DNA of 64,000 nucleotides from Aureimonas sp. AU20 (GCF_001442755.1 NZ_CP006367.1:3596001-3660000), one strand, 5' to 3'. Shown: positions 7,899 to 16,112, counted from the stretch's first letter. Numbers and translations are program-made. Notes: generated from the letters alone by a model not told the origin.

Positions 7899-9303
7899 TC
7901 TGGCTCGCCTTCGATGTCTCCGCGAGTGTGCGGCGGCGGATCAGGAAGTCCTGGCAGGAGATCCAGTCGTTGGCGCAGCGATCGGTCAGGAGCACGATCT
8001 CGTAGGAGCGCGCCAGGGCGCCGTTGAAAATCGAGGGAATCTCCCGCAGCCGCTGAAAGGCGACGAAATCGTCCACGCTTTCGATCGGCATGTCGCGCCC
8101 GCGCATCTCCGGCCGCGAGGCCAGCGCGCGCTCGACATAGGAGGAAAGGCGCTCGGGCGTGACGCGCGTGCGCCGGACATACTCCTCCTTCGCCTTGGCG
8201 TAGCGCAGCGCGGCCGGGTCGGGCGCGCGCTCGGTGAGGACTGTGCGGATGATGGCCGGCTTGTCGCGGCGCGGCGCGGGAATATGCACGGGGCCAAGCG
8301 GCAGGATGCGGGGTAGAAGCGCGATGCCGACGGGGATTTCGTCGCCCTTGGCAGCGGCCACGGCCTTCATCGCGTCCACCAGCCCGACCTCGGAGCGGTG
8401 CTGGATGCGATCCATGTAGCGGGCCGTGTTGGCGATGCGCCGCTCGATGCGCGAGACGGTGGCGTCGATGCCGGCCAGATGCTCCTCGGCCGCCTCGAAC
8501 ACGGAGGCGATCGTGGCGAGTTCCTCGCGCACGCGCGCGACGCCAGCCTCGACGTTCAGCGCCCGCCCTTCCCGCGTATAGGCTGCGCCGAGCGCGGCGA
8601 CCATCTCGGCACTGGCGCTCATGTCAGCGGCCTGACGCAGGATGCCGCCTCGGAAGCGGAACGGATTGTCGCGCGTGTGCAGCGTCTTGAAGTCGCGAAT
8701 GAGATGGCGTTCCACGAAGCTTTCGAAGAAGTGGCGGAACACCTCGCGCAGCGAGGGCTGGCGCAGGATGCGCTCTTCGGCCTGGCGCAGCGAGACCGAG
8801 ACCGTGCGCATATGCGCCATGAACTCGCTCGCCCCGCGTAGCGCGTTGCGCAGGTTTTCCGAGCGCTCGGCCGGGTCCGCAGCCGCGCTTTCCAGCGCGC
8901 TGAGAACGCTGAGCACCGCGCCACCATAGCTCACCGTCTCGCCGCGCTCGATGTCGGAGAGAAGATGCAGGAGGCCGCTCGCCTCGGGGTCGAGATCGAC
9001 CAGCTTCAGATAGCGCTCGCGATATTCCACCAGCCAGCCGGTTTCCACCAGCCTCTCGTAGGCGGTGCGGGCGCGTTCCTCGGCCTTGGTGTTCGGCCCC
9101 TCGTCCTCGAGCGCGGCGTCCTCGGGCGCGCGGCGCGCCAGGAAGGCGTCGATCTCGGCGATCACTTCGGCCCGGCGCGGCACCGAGGCGGACAGGGTGA
9201 AGGTGCGGTGATGAAGATGCAGCAGCAGATCGGCGTAAAGCCGGCGCGACGACGACGCCAAAGGCTTGAACAGGTCGGGCGGCAGGACGTCGAAAAGCGG
9301 CAT
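7888..9303 (-). CDS. jetA: Wadjet JetA / MksF-like kleisin subunit
   Basis: The 471-residue product begins MPLFDVLPPDLFKPLASSSR, an N-terminus characteristic of the Wadjet JetA family (PF18982-type, type III-like), followed by mainly helical sequence including IRDFKTLHTRDNPFRFRGG near the middle. It would act as the kleisin bridging the JetC heads. ATG 9303 is chosen because the family starts at this point. The frame stays open for 101 more codons upstream, but that stretch is Arg/Pro-rich and contains imperfect 15-base repeats, so it is treated as leader. It is the first gene of the jetABC-like operon and divergent from the TadE-like gene. Confidence 0.75.
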   Translation of the reverse strand: MPLFDVLPPDLFKPLASSSRRLYADLLLHLHHRTFTLSASVPRRAEVIAEIDAFLARRAPEDAALEDEGPNTKAEERARTAYERLVETGWLVEYRERYLKLVDLDPEASGLLHLLSDIERGETVSYGGAVLSVLSALESAAADPAERSENLRNALRGASEFMAHMRTVSVSLRQAEERILRQPSLREVFRHFFESFVERHLIRDFKTLHTRDNPFRFRGGILRQAADMSASAEMVAALGAAYTREGRALNVEAGVARVREELATIASVFEAAEEHLAGIDATVSRIERRIANTARYMDRIQHRSEVGLVDAMKAVAAAKGDEIPVGIALLPRILPLGPVHIPAPRRDKPAIIRTVLTERAPDPAALRYAKAKEEYVRRTRVTPERLSSYVERALASRPEMRGRDMPIESVDDFVAFQRLREIPSIFNGALARSYEIVLLTDRCANDWISCQDFLIRRRTLAETSKASQNAA

Positions 9304-9889
9304 TCGAACCTTGGTCGTGCGAAGCTCGGGCGTGCGAACCTGGGGCGTGGGGCGGGTCACCGCGGTCGGCTCGCGCGCGGGCGGCCGCGCCTTCATACCA
9401 GACACGGCGCGGCGATCAACCGCCGGCCGAAACCGAGGCACCGCGTCGAAGGGAGATTCCCTCGGTTTTTCATCAGCTTCGCGCCTTTCGCCACCAGCTT
9501 TCGGAGGCCCACGCGGGCGGAAACGAAGAGGTTCGGGTTCAGCCGCCAACCCGCGACCTCCGGTGGCAGACCGGTCGGCGTGCCGGCCCCGCCCCAACTC
9601 AACCAATGCGCGTTTTCCTCAATACCATAAGCCAGACGTACAATCGCCGATTTCACTTAGGCTAGAACTGAGGAATTTGGGTATGAACCAGTGCGACAGA
9701 CCGCCTCACCCCTTTGAGATCGCAGCACTTTATCTCGCGCGCGATGCAAATGTGGGAACTCGAGGATCGGGCCTGAGGTAAGCTTAACTGCTCGTTTATC
9801 ATAACTATAAGTTGGAATCGACGCTCGCGCCGTGTCGGCATACTCTGAATTTATCAACTCAAGGTCGCGCCTCTCACGGCAGGTTTCCC
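9304..9889. other. Divergent regulatory region between jetA-like and tadE-like genes
   Basis: No gene is supported in this 586-base gap. Adjacent to the jetA start (9304-9360) are imperfect 15-base direct repeats (on the minus strand, units such as CGCACGCCCGAGCTT and CGCACGACCAAGGTT). From about 9640 to 9870 the base composition is clearly less GC-rich than the flanks, as expected for promoters of the two divergent operons. Short ORFs here have atypical composition and no ribosome-binding sites. Confidence 0.4.
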
Positions 9890-10339
9890 ATGAAACGTGT
9901 TCTCCGACACGGCTCTTTTCGCGTGCCCGAAAGGTGCCTCCACCACTTTCTCCGCTCGCGCTCGGGCAGCAACTCGGTCGAGTTCGCGATCCTGGCGCCG
10001 ATCCTGTGCCTGCTCCTGCTCGGCGCGGTGTCGGTCGGCCTGTTCGTCGGCACCGCGCATTCGCTGGCGCAGATCGCGGCCGACGTGTCGCGCTATGCGA
10101 TGGTCGGCGACACGGCGGAGACGCGGCGTCAGATGGCCGAGACATGGCTGCGCACCACGGGCCAGGACTATCCGCTGGTGGATGCCAAGCGCATGAGCGT
10201 GGTGGTGGTGGAGCAGTCCGATCTGCTTCGCGTGACGATCTCCTACGACATGACCAATCTGCCGATCCCCGATCTCGTTCGGCAGTCCATGCCGGTGCCC
10301 GCCTCGCTGGTGCGCACGGCCTCGGTGGTGATCCCATGA
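9890..10339 (+). CDS. TadE-like pilus assembly protein
   Basis: The 149-residue protein has a short basic N-terminus, the pilin-like motif SNSVEFAILAP with the conserved Glu at residue 31, and one hydrophobic segment (about 32-54), followed by an extracytoplasmic domain. This is the TadE pattern: a pseudopilin processed by a prepilin peptidase and linked to Flp pilus biogenesis. The start is supported by an upstream GGCAGG and by alignment of the basic leader. Its stop overlaps the start of the TadG-like gene (ATGA). No tadA, tadB, tadC, cpaF or flp genes are nearby. Confidence 0.75.
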   Translation: MKRVLRHGSFRVPERCLHHFLRSRSGSNSVEFAILAPILCLLLLGAVSVGLFVGTAHSLAQIAADVSRYAMVGDTAETRRQMAETWLRTTGQDYPLVDAKRMSVVVVEQSDLLRVTISYDMTNLPIPDLVRQSMPVPASLVRTASVVIP

Positions 10340-11961
10340 GAGGCCGCCGGCTTCTCCGGCGTTTCGGCGAAAACCGGTCCGGCAACATCGCGCTGACCTT
10401 CTGCATCGCGCTTCCCGTGATGATCGGCGCGACGACCTTCGCCACGGACATGGGCAATCTCTACCTGCAACGGCGCAGCCTTCAGGGCACGGCGGACGCC
10501 GCCGCGCTCGCCGCCGCCGGCCAGCCCAGCAAGGGGCAGGCCCTCGTGCGCCGCATTCTGGACGAGAACGGCCACAAAGCAGCAAGCTTTGCTTTGAGCT
10601 TCGGCGCGTACAAGGTCGACGCCTCTGGCGCGCGGCGCTTCACGCCGCAGGCGGACGGGCCGATCGCGCGTGTCGAGGCGGCGAGCGACATCGAGCTTCA
10701 TTTCGCCGGGATTTTCGGCCTGACGAAGCAGAGCGTGGCCGCGAAGTCGGATGCCGCGCGTATGCCGGTCGTCTCCCTGTCGGCGGGCAGCCGCCTCGCC
10801 GCGGCCGAGCCGACCGTCCTGAACCCCCTTTTCGAGAAGCTTCTCGGCTTCAAGGTCGATCTGAAGGTCGCGGACTACAACGCGCTTCTCACCTCCAGCC
10901 TGCCGCTGAAGCCGCTTCTGTCCGCGCTGGCGCAGACGATGGGCGAGTCGCCGGTCGATGCGATCCTGGGCAATGTCCTGACCAAGCCGCTGAAGATTTC
11001 GGTGGTTCTCGATCTCTTGTCCCGGCAGATGGATGCGAAGGGCGACAGCCCGGCCGGCGCGGCGCTACGAAAGATGGCGCTTCAGCTGAAATCCTCATCC
11101 GCCACCGTGACGCTCAGTGAGGCGCTGGCGCTCGACCCGGCCTTGCTCCAGAGCAGCCTCGGCCACGCCTCGGCGCGGCTGGCCTCCTCGATCTCGGTGC
11201 TCGGGCTCGTCGACGCGCTTCTCGGCCAGAACCGGGTGGACGCGACGATCAAGGCGGACGTTGGGGTGCCCGGCCTCGCGTCGCAGAAGGTGGAGCTCAT
11301 GATCGGCGAGGCCATGAAGAAGACCCGCAGCATGGCGGTGTCGGACGGGCTGCCGAAGATCGCGACCGATCAGATACGAATGCGGCTGACCACTCAGGTG
11401 GGCCTCCTGGGCCTGGGAGAGGTGAAACTGCCGCTCGAACTGGTGGTGGCCGGGGGAACCGCCGAGGTCGTGTCCGTCACCTGCTCCGACAAGGCCTGGG
11501 AGCGCGAGGTGAAGGTCGCCATCCGTCCCGGGCTCGCGCGCCTGTCGCTCGGCGACACCGATCGCAGGCCGCTGGCGCAAGCGCATGTGAACGACCGCCT
11601 GTCGCCGGTGATGATCGCGAGCCTCTTAGGGGTCGAGGGCGTTGCGAACGCGGTGATCGCCGCCACGCCCAAGACGGTGACGTTTCGCGGCAATGAGATC
11701 GGCAGCGGCGCCACCAAGAGCGTCGACACCAAGAGCCTCGTGTCCGGGCTTTTCTCAACCGTCCTCAAGGAAACCGATTTCAAGATGCTGGGGCTCTCGG
11801 CAGGCCCGATCCTTGCCACGGTCGAGCCCCTTCTCATGACCCTTGCCAAGCCGATCGACGAGATCCTAAACTCGGTGCTGGCCACGGCGGGCGTGCGCGT
11901 GGGGGAACTCGACGTCCGGGTGGACGACCTCGCCTGCCAACAGGCGCGGATCGTCGGCTAG
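10336..11961 (+). CDS. TadG-like protein with Tad_N segment
   Basis: This 541-residue protein starts with RSGNIALTFCIALPVM, the Flp-associated TadE/TadG N-terminal membrane segment (Tad_N), and DMGNLYLQRRSLQGTADAAALAAA, the conserved stretch after it. The remaining 480 residues are extracytoplasmic, leucine/alanine-rich and beta-like, with only two cysteines near the C-terminal end. The von Willebrand A domain often found in TadG was not recognised. It overlaps the TadE-like gene by four bases and probably acts with it at the cell surface. Confidence 0.7.
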   Translation: MRGRRLLRRFGENRSGNIALTFCIALPVMIGATTFATDMGNLYLQRRSLQGTADAAALAAAGQPSKGQALVRRILDENGHKAASFALSFGAYKVDASGARRFTPQADGPIARVEAASDIELHFAGIFGLTKQSVAAKSDAARMPVVSLSAGSRLAAAEPTVLNPLFEKLLGFKVDLKVADYNALLTSSLPLKPLLSALAQTMGESPVDAILGNVLTKPLKISVVLDLLSRQMDAKGDSPAGAALRKMALQLKSSSATVTLSEALALDPALLQSSLGHASARLASSISVLGLVDALLGQNRVDATIKADVGVPGLASQKVELMIGEAMKKTRSMAVSDGLPKIATDQIRMRLTTQVGLLGLGEVKLPLELVVAGGTAEVVSVTCSDKAWEREVKVAIRPGLARLSLGDTDRRPLAQAHVNDRLSPVMIASLLGVEGVANAVIAATPKTVTFRGNEIGSGATKSVDTKSLVSGLFSTVLKETDFKMLGLSAGPILATVEPLLMTLAKPIDEILNSVLATAGVRVGELDVRVDDLACQQARIVG

Positions 11962-12048
11962 AGCAGTCACCCCCGATGAGCGGCGCTACGCGAGCACGCA
12001 AGGGACGGCGGCGTCTCGAAGCCTCTTCCCCTCCGCGGGTCTCGGCCG

Positions 12049-12465
12049 TCAGCTCTGGACCGGCTTGGGCACGTCTTCCGACTGGTCTCGCAGCTCCAGC
12101 GCCCGCAGCAGGGCGGCGAGGTGATGGCGCAGATCCGGGTCGGGAATGCGCGTCAGAACCGCCCGCATGGAGGGATCGCCCTCCCAAGCCGAGTCGGACG
12201 GCCCGACCCCTGGAAGCCCCTCGAAAAAGGCGCAAGGGTCGATCCCGAAAAACTCCGCCAATCGGTACAGCGTGCTCGCGGAGACGCGATTGCTTCCCGA
12301 TTCGTACTTGCGGATCTGCTGGTAGGTCACGCCCAGTCCTTGGCCGACGGCCTGGAGCGACAGATTTCTCTGGAGACGAAAGGCTCGCAGGCGGGCGCCA
12401 ATGTGCTGGTCCACGGGATCAAGAGACACGATGGGTTCTTCTTGCGCAGGCAATCTCTGGTTCAT
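12049..12465 (-). CDS. XRE-family transcriptional regulator
   Basis: The 138-residue protein has a Cro/C1-type helix-turn-helix at about residues 23-78 (RLRAFRLQRNLSLQAV, then LGVTYQQIRKYESGSNRVS), followed by a C-terminal part with FGIDPCAFFEG and a helical tail. This organisation is common in alphaproteobacterial chromosomal XRE regulators. No phage gene or toxin partner is adjacent. Its upstream region is the AT-rich, palindrome-rich spacer 12466-12854, so autoregulation there is plausible. Confidence 0.85.
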   Translation of the reverse strand: MNQRLPAQEEPIVSLDPVDQHIGARLRAFRLQRNLSLQAVGQGLGVTYQQIRKYESGSNRVSASTLYRLAEFFGIDPCAFFEGLPGVGPSDSAWEGDPSMRAVLTRIPDPDLRHHLAALLRALELRDQSEDVPKPVQS

Positions 12466-12854
12466 GAAATTTAGCTAGCGCAGGAAACCAGTAGTGCGCA
12501 ACACAAGAAAAGCTCAGCCCAAGCGAAAAATCCAAACAATGCACCTTAAAATCTAAATTTTTTTCAACCTTAGATTGAAAAAAATAAGCGATATTTATGA
12601 TAAGGTAGGCATGATCTCGCTTTGTATGCTCAGTTTATCTTGAACCGGAAATCTTAGTCTTACAAGCTGTCGACAATCATGAGATACGAACCTCATTCAT
12701 CTTAGACCAAGCTTTCGATCACCATACGAGGACATGGCTATCTTTTGGATACTCGCAATATCCAAATGCCGCCGGTCAACCACTCAACCACTGGTTGATG
12801 ACACTTTATTAGCCGTCCTAGCTATCTTTTGTCTGACTTTTGGTCGTGGCGAAT
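12466..12854. other. AT-rich spacer with three palindromes
   Basis: This gap is distinctly AT-richer than all its surroundings. It contains three perfect inverted repeats: ATTTTTTTCAA/TTGAAAAAAAT at 12557-12585 (11-bp arms, 7-base loop), TTTGGATA/TATCCAAA at 12744-12766, and TCAACCA-C-TGGTTGA at 12784-12798. A 77-codon ORF crossing 12734-12967 runs into the end of the convergent kinase gene and has mixed composition, so it is not called. Confidence 0.5.
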
Positions 12855-14342
12855 TCATGGCGGGCTTGCGGCCGTTGCCGGGAGGGCGAGGCGCGCTTCC
12901 AGACCGCCTTCTCCGGCCCGGCCGAGATCGAGTCGCCCGCCGTAAAGCTCGGCGATTTCGGCGGTGATCGGGATGCCGAACCCATGGCCCGGCTGGCTCT
13001 CATCCAGTCTCCGGCCGGGCTGGCGCACCGTGGCGATCTCGTCCGTCGACAGGCCGCGTCCGTCATCGCAGATCCGAATCAGCACCTCCCGATCCGCAAG
13101 CGCGCCTTCCAGAACCACCAGCGAGCGGGCGTGGCGCAGCGCGTTGTCGAGGAGATTGCCGAGCATCTCGTCGAGATCCTCGCCATCCACGGCCGCGACC
13201 AGCCCCGCAGGCAGACGGGCCTCGATCCGCACCCCGTCGCGATCGCGGAATTTCTCAAGCATGGCGGCGAGATCGCCGGCATGGCGCGTCACGTCCGCGT
13301 GCCGCCGGGCGCCCCCCAGCGCCGCCGTGCGAGCACGGCGCAGATGGTGGCGGATGCGCCGGTCCATCAGCTCCATCAGGCCCTGCATCTCGTCGCGCCG
13401 CTCGGGCGGCGAGATGCGCTCGGCCGCCGCGCTGAGCGTCGCCAGCGGCGTCTTCAGCCCGTGGGCGAGATTGGCGACATGCAGCCGCGCCTGGCGCAGA
13501 TGCGCCGCGTCCTGCGCGATCAGGGCGTTGAGCTCACCGACCAGCGCGCGAAGCTCGGCCGGCTGCGGCCCCTCGATCCGCTCGCGCCGCCCTTCACGCA
13601 CTGCGGCGAGCGAGGCCCGCAGCCGCTCGAGCGGGTGCAGGCCGAAGCGGACCTGAACCAGGATCGCCACGATCAGAAGAACGCCCAGAAGCGCCAGCGT
13701 GCCGGCGACCGCCAGCACGGCGTCGCGCAGCGGCGCGGTCAACGCGGCATGGGGGGCAGTGACGTCGATCCGCACCTCGCGCCCGTCCCGCTCGAAGCGG
13801 ATCGAACGCACCAGAAGCGCCTCGCCCTCGCCCGTTTGCGCGCTGGCGAGGCGATGCGGCGGGCCGGGTTCCTCGTCGTCCGGCTCCGGCAAGTCGAGCG
13901 CCTCGCGCCGGAGCGAGCGGGACGCGGCCACCTCGCGCCCGTCCACGGTGACGCGCCAGTACCAGCCGGTGTCCGGCCGGTCGAAGGGCGGGCGCTCCGG
14001 CCCCAGCCAGTCCAGGCGAAGCCCCGCTCGTCGGCCACCCGGCGCCCGGCCACCCGGCCCCTCCTCGCCGCGCGGCCCAGCGTCCTCGCGTGGACCGGTC
14101 TCCTCGCGCGGGCCGGGCGGGCGCAGCGGCGGCCCATCATCCAGCGCGGAGCGCAAGGCCGAGAGCTGCAGGTCGAGCCGACCGGCCACCTCGGCGCGCA
14201 CCACGCCCTCCATCACATGGGCGAGCACGAGGCCGGTGAGCGGAATGGCGACCAGCACGAACAGCGCCGCCGAGGCGACGAGGCGCGCGCGCAGCGAGCC
14301 GCCGACCAGCGCCGCAAACCTATGGCGAAGCGGCGGCCTCAC
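12855..14342 (-). CDS. Sensor histidine kinase, PhoQ/FeuQ-like, with GPR-rich periplasmic repeat
   Basis: The 495-residue membrane kinase has membrane segments at about 21-42 and 205-232, a periplasmic domain between them, HAMP-like linker, H-box NLAHGLKTPL with phosphoacceptor H294, N-box NLLDNALRHA, and G-boxes DDGRGL and GHGFGI. GTG 14342 forms a GTGA overlap with the regulator stop; the frame remains open further upstream but that would run through the regulator gene. Residues 72-104 of the periplasmic domain are a Gly-Pro-Arg-Glu repeat, unusual for this family and similar in style to the repeats of the exported protein at 15171. The likely role is envelope or cation sensing as in PhoQ; the signal is unknown. 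Confidence 0.85.
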   Translation of the reverse strand: MRPPLRHRFAALVGGSLRARLVASAALFVLVAIPLTGLVLAHVMEGVVRAEVAGRLDLQLSALRSALDDGPPLRPPGPREETGPREDAGPRGEEGPGGRAPGGRRAGLRLDWLGPERPPFDRPDTGWYWRVTVDGREVAASRSLRREALDLPEPDDEEPGPPHRLASAQTGEGEALLVRSIRFERDGREVRIDVTAPHAALTAPLRDAVLAVAGTLALLGVLLIVAILVQVRFGLHPLERLRASLAAVREGRRERIEGPQPAELRALVGELNALIAQDAAHLRQARLHVANLAHGLKTPLATLSAAAERISPPERRDEMQGLMELMDRRIRHHLRRARTAALGGARRHADVTRHAGDLAAMLEKFRDRDGVRIEARLPAGLVAAVDGEDLDEMLGNLLDNALRHARSLVVLEGALADREVLIRICDDGRGLSTDEIATVRQPGRRLDESQPGHGFGIPITAEIAELYGGRLDLGRAGEGGLEARLALPATAASPP

Positions 14343-15013
14343 GCGCCGTCCGCCCCCTCGGCGGTCAGGCGATAGCCGAGGCCCCGCGAGGTTTCGATCA
14401 TGCCATGACCGATCTTGCGCCGAAGCCTTGCGATGATGACCTCGACCGAATTGCTGTCGACCTCCGCGTCGCCCTCGTAGACGCGCTCGATCAGGTCGGC
14501 GCGCGGCACGACGATCTCCTTGCGCAGCATGAGGCAGGACAGGACGCGCCATTCCAGCGCGGTGAGCTTCAGCGGCAGCCCGTCCTTCTCGAACGTGCCG
14601 ACCTGCGCGTCGAAGCCGATCGGCCCACAGGTGATGCGCGCGTCGGCATGGCCGCGCGAGCGGCGAACCAGCGCGCGCAGGCGCATCACCAGTTCCTCGA
14701 CCCGAAAGGGTTTGACGAGATAGTCGTCGGCGCCTGCCTTGAAACCCTGCACTTTGTCGCTCCATCCGTCGCGCGCGGTGAGAATGAGCACGGGCAGCGA
14801 GCGGTTGGCGTCGCGCCAGCCACGCAGCACCTCGATCCCGCCGATATCGGGCAGGCCGAGATCGAGAACCGCCGCGTCGTAGAGCTCGGTGTCGCCGAGA
14901 TGCAGCCCGTCCTCGCCATTGGCGGCCCGGTCCACGGCGAAATTCTCCGCCCGCAGCGCGCTGGCGATCTCGCCGGCCAGGGCCGCATCGTCCTCGACCA
15001 GAAGAACGCGCAT
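14339..15013 (-). CDS. OmpR/PhoP-family response regulator
   Basis: The 224-residue protein has a receiver domain with acidic pocket E8-D9-D10, phosphoacceptor D51 (VLDLGLPD) and conserved lysine in YLVKPF, followed by a winged-helix DNA-binding domain (LTALEWRVLSCLMLR, then IARLRRKIGHGMIETSRGLGYRL). It is the partner of the overlapping kinase gene. It is divergent from the exported repeat protein gene at 15171. The intervening region holds a direct repeat and palindrome of the type bound by this family, so it may control that gene and itself. Confidence 0.9.
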   Translation of the reverse strand: MRVLLVEDDAALAGEIASALRAENFAVDRAANGEDGLHLGDTELYDAAVLDLGLPDIGGIEVLRGWRDANRSLPVLILTARDGWSDKVQGFKAGADDYLVKPFRVEELVMRLRALVRRSRGHADARITCGPIGFDAQVGTFEKDGLPLKLTALEWRVLSCLMLRKEIVVPRADLIERVYEGDAEVDSNSVEVIIARLRRKIGHGMIETSRGLGYRLTAEGADGA

Positions 15014-15080
15014 GGGATCAGTCCTTTCGTGAAGGGCCTTGAGGTGCGAGCCCGACGCAGACCGCGCCTAGCCCCGCCGG

Positions 15081-15109
15081 CTGAACGGAAACTGAACCGC
15101 CCGGTTCAG
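15081..15109. promoter_or_regulatory. Candidate operator: CTGAAC direct repeat plus 18-bp palindrome
   Basis: CTGAAC occurs at 15081-15086 and again at 15092-15097, an 11-base period (6-mer plus 5) typical of tandem OmpR/PhoP-family binding sites. The second copy begins a perfect palindrome, CTGAACCG-CC-CGGTTCAG (15092-15109). The site lies about 70 bases upstream of the regulator start on one side and 60 bases upstream of the exported protein start on the other. Confidence 0.5.
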
Positions 15110-15170
15110 CAGCGGTTTCACGCCCTCCTCTAGAAAGCCTCCATCCGCAACACGGAAAGAGGATTTTCCG

Positions 15171-16088
15171 ATGCCAGCCCCCAAGCTTTCCCTCAAGCGC
15201 CGTCTCGCCCTCGCCGCCCTCGCCGCGCCGGTCCTGGCCGGCTCGGGCCTTGCCTTCGCCCAGGCGCCCGCCGCGCCCGCACCCGCCACTGCCACCGCCG
15301 CTCCCGTGAAGGTCAACGAATTGCGCGACATGAATGCCATCCGTCTCGAAGGCCGCGTCGCGGAACTCTTCGGCAACCGCTTCGTGCTGGAGGACGCCAC
15401 CGGGCGCACGCTGGTCGAGACCGGCCCGCGCGGTGACCGCGGCGATCTGGTCGAGGTCGGCGACACGGTGAGCGTCGAGGGCGCCTTCCGGGGCGGCGAG
15501 GTCCATGCCGAAGGGATCAGCGTGGGGGGCGGCGAACGCATCGCCCTGGAGCGCCCGCGCCTCGATCGTGGCCCCGGCCGCGAGGGCCCCGGTCGTGATG
15601 GTCCTGGCCGCGAAGGTCCGGGGCGTGATGGCCCCGGTCGCGAAGGACCGGGCGGCCCGGGCCGCGACGGCCCCCGCCCGCCGCACGAGGAGCGGGCCGG
15701 CCGCGAGGATCGCGGTGGCTGGTGGGACTCCTCGTCCGTGGACAAGAACGCGGCCGCCGAGGCTCTGACCGACGCCGGCTACAAGGACGTGACGCTTCAG
15801 GATGCCAAGCGCCACCATGCCGAGTTCACCGCGACCGACGCGAGCGGCCAGCGTTGGAGCGTGAAGGTGGACGAGGACAACGCGATCGCCGAGCGCGAGC
15901 CCTATGTGGCGCCGCTGGACGAGACCGGCGCCAAATCCGCCGTCGAACGGCTGGGCTATACCTATGTCGGCGGCTACGAGGCCCATCCGCGCCATGTCGA
16001 GACCGAGGCCAAGGACAAGAGCGGCCGCGACGTGACCGTGGAGCTGAACTTCGACGGCACGCTGCGCAAGGAACGCTTCGCCAGCTAA
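15171..16088 (+). CDS. Exported protein with BOF-like and PepSY-like domains and GPGR repeats
   Basis: The 305-residue protein has a clear signal peptide (cleavage probably after A30 in GLAFAQAPA). Residues about 46-125 look like a bacterial OB-fold (YgiW/BOF) domain with AIRLEGRVAELFGNRFVLED. Residues 128-185 are tandem GPGREGPGRDGP-like repeats. The C-terminal 115 residues resemble two consecutive PepSY-like units, each a helix then strands (ALTDAGYKDVTLQDAKRHH and AVERLGYTYVGG). Such proteins are periplasmic. Divergence from the two-component genes suggests it is a target or accessory of that system. No enzymatic motif is seen. A hairpin follows the stop codon. Confidence 0.65.
   Translation: MPAPKLSLKRRLALAALAAPVLAGSGLAFAQAPAAPAPATATAAPVKVNELRDMNAIRLEGRVAELFGNRFVLEDATGRTLVETGPRGDRGDLVEVGDTVSVEGAFRGGEVHAEGISVGGGERIALERPRLDRGPGREGPGRDGPGREGPGRDGPGREGPGGPGRDGPRPPHEERAGREDRGGWWDSSSVDKNAAAEALTDAGYKDVTLQDAKRHHAEFTATDASGQRWSVKVDEDNAIAEREPYVAPLDETGAKSAVERLGYTYVGGYEAHPRHVETEAKDKSGRDVTVELNFDGTLRKERFAS
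15568..15675 (+). repeat. In-frame tandem repeat coding for GPGR(E/D)GP units
   Basis: About 18-base imperfect units (variants of GGCCCCGGTCGTGATGGT) are repeated within the exported protein gene, alternating units that encode GREGP and GRDGP. Repeats like this are prone to length change by slippage. Confidence 0.75.
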
Positions 16089-16112
16089 GCGGCCCCACCC
16101 GCCTGATGAAAG

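Noticed and set aside
12049..12465. XRE gene as a prophage or toxin-antitoxin marker
   Set aside because: No phage, integrase or toxin gene is adjacent, and the protein resembles chromosomal alphaproteobacterial XRE regulators.
12734..12967. 77-residue ORF starting MAIFWILAISKC
   Set aside because: Its second half is antisense to the kinase gene, and there is no good ribosome-binding site or family resemblance.
14343..14765. Extension of the kinase frame upstream of GTG 14342
   Set aside because: It would run through the response regulator coding sequence in another frame. The GTGA overlap and hydrophobic N-terminus support the shorter start.
15568..15675. Possible CRISPR-like array
   Set aside because: The repeats are about 18 bases, contiguous, in frame and code for GPGR(E/D)GP. 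There are no unique spacers and no cas genes.
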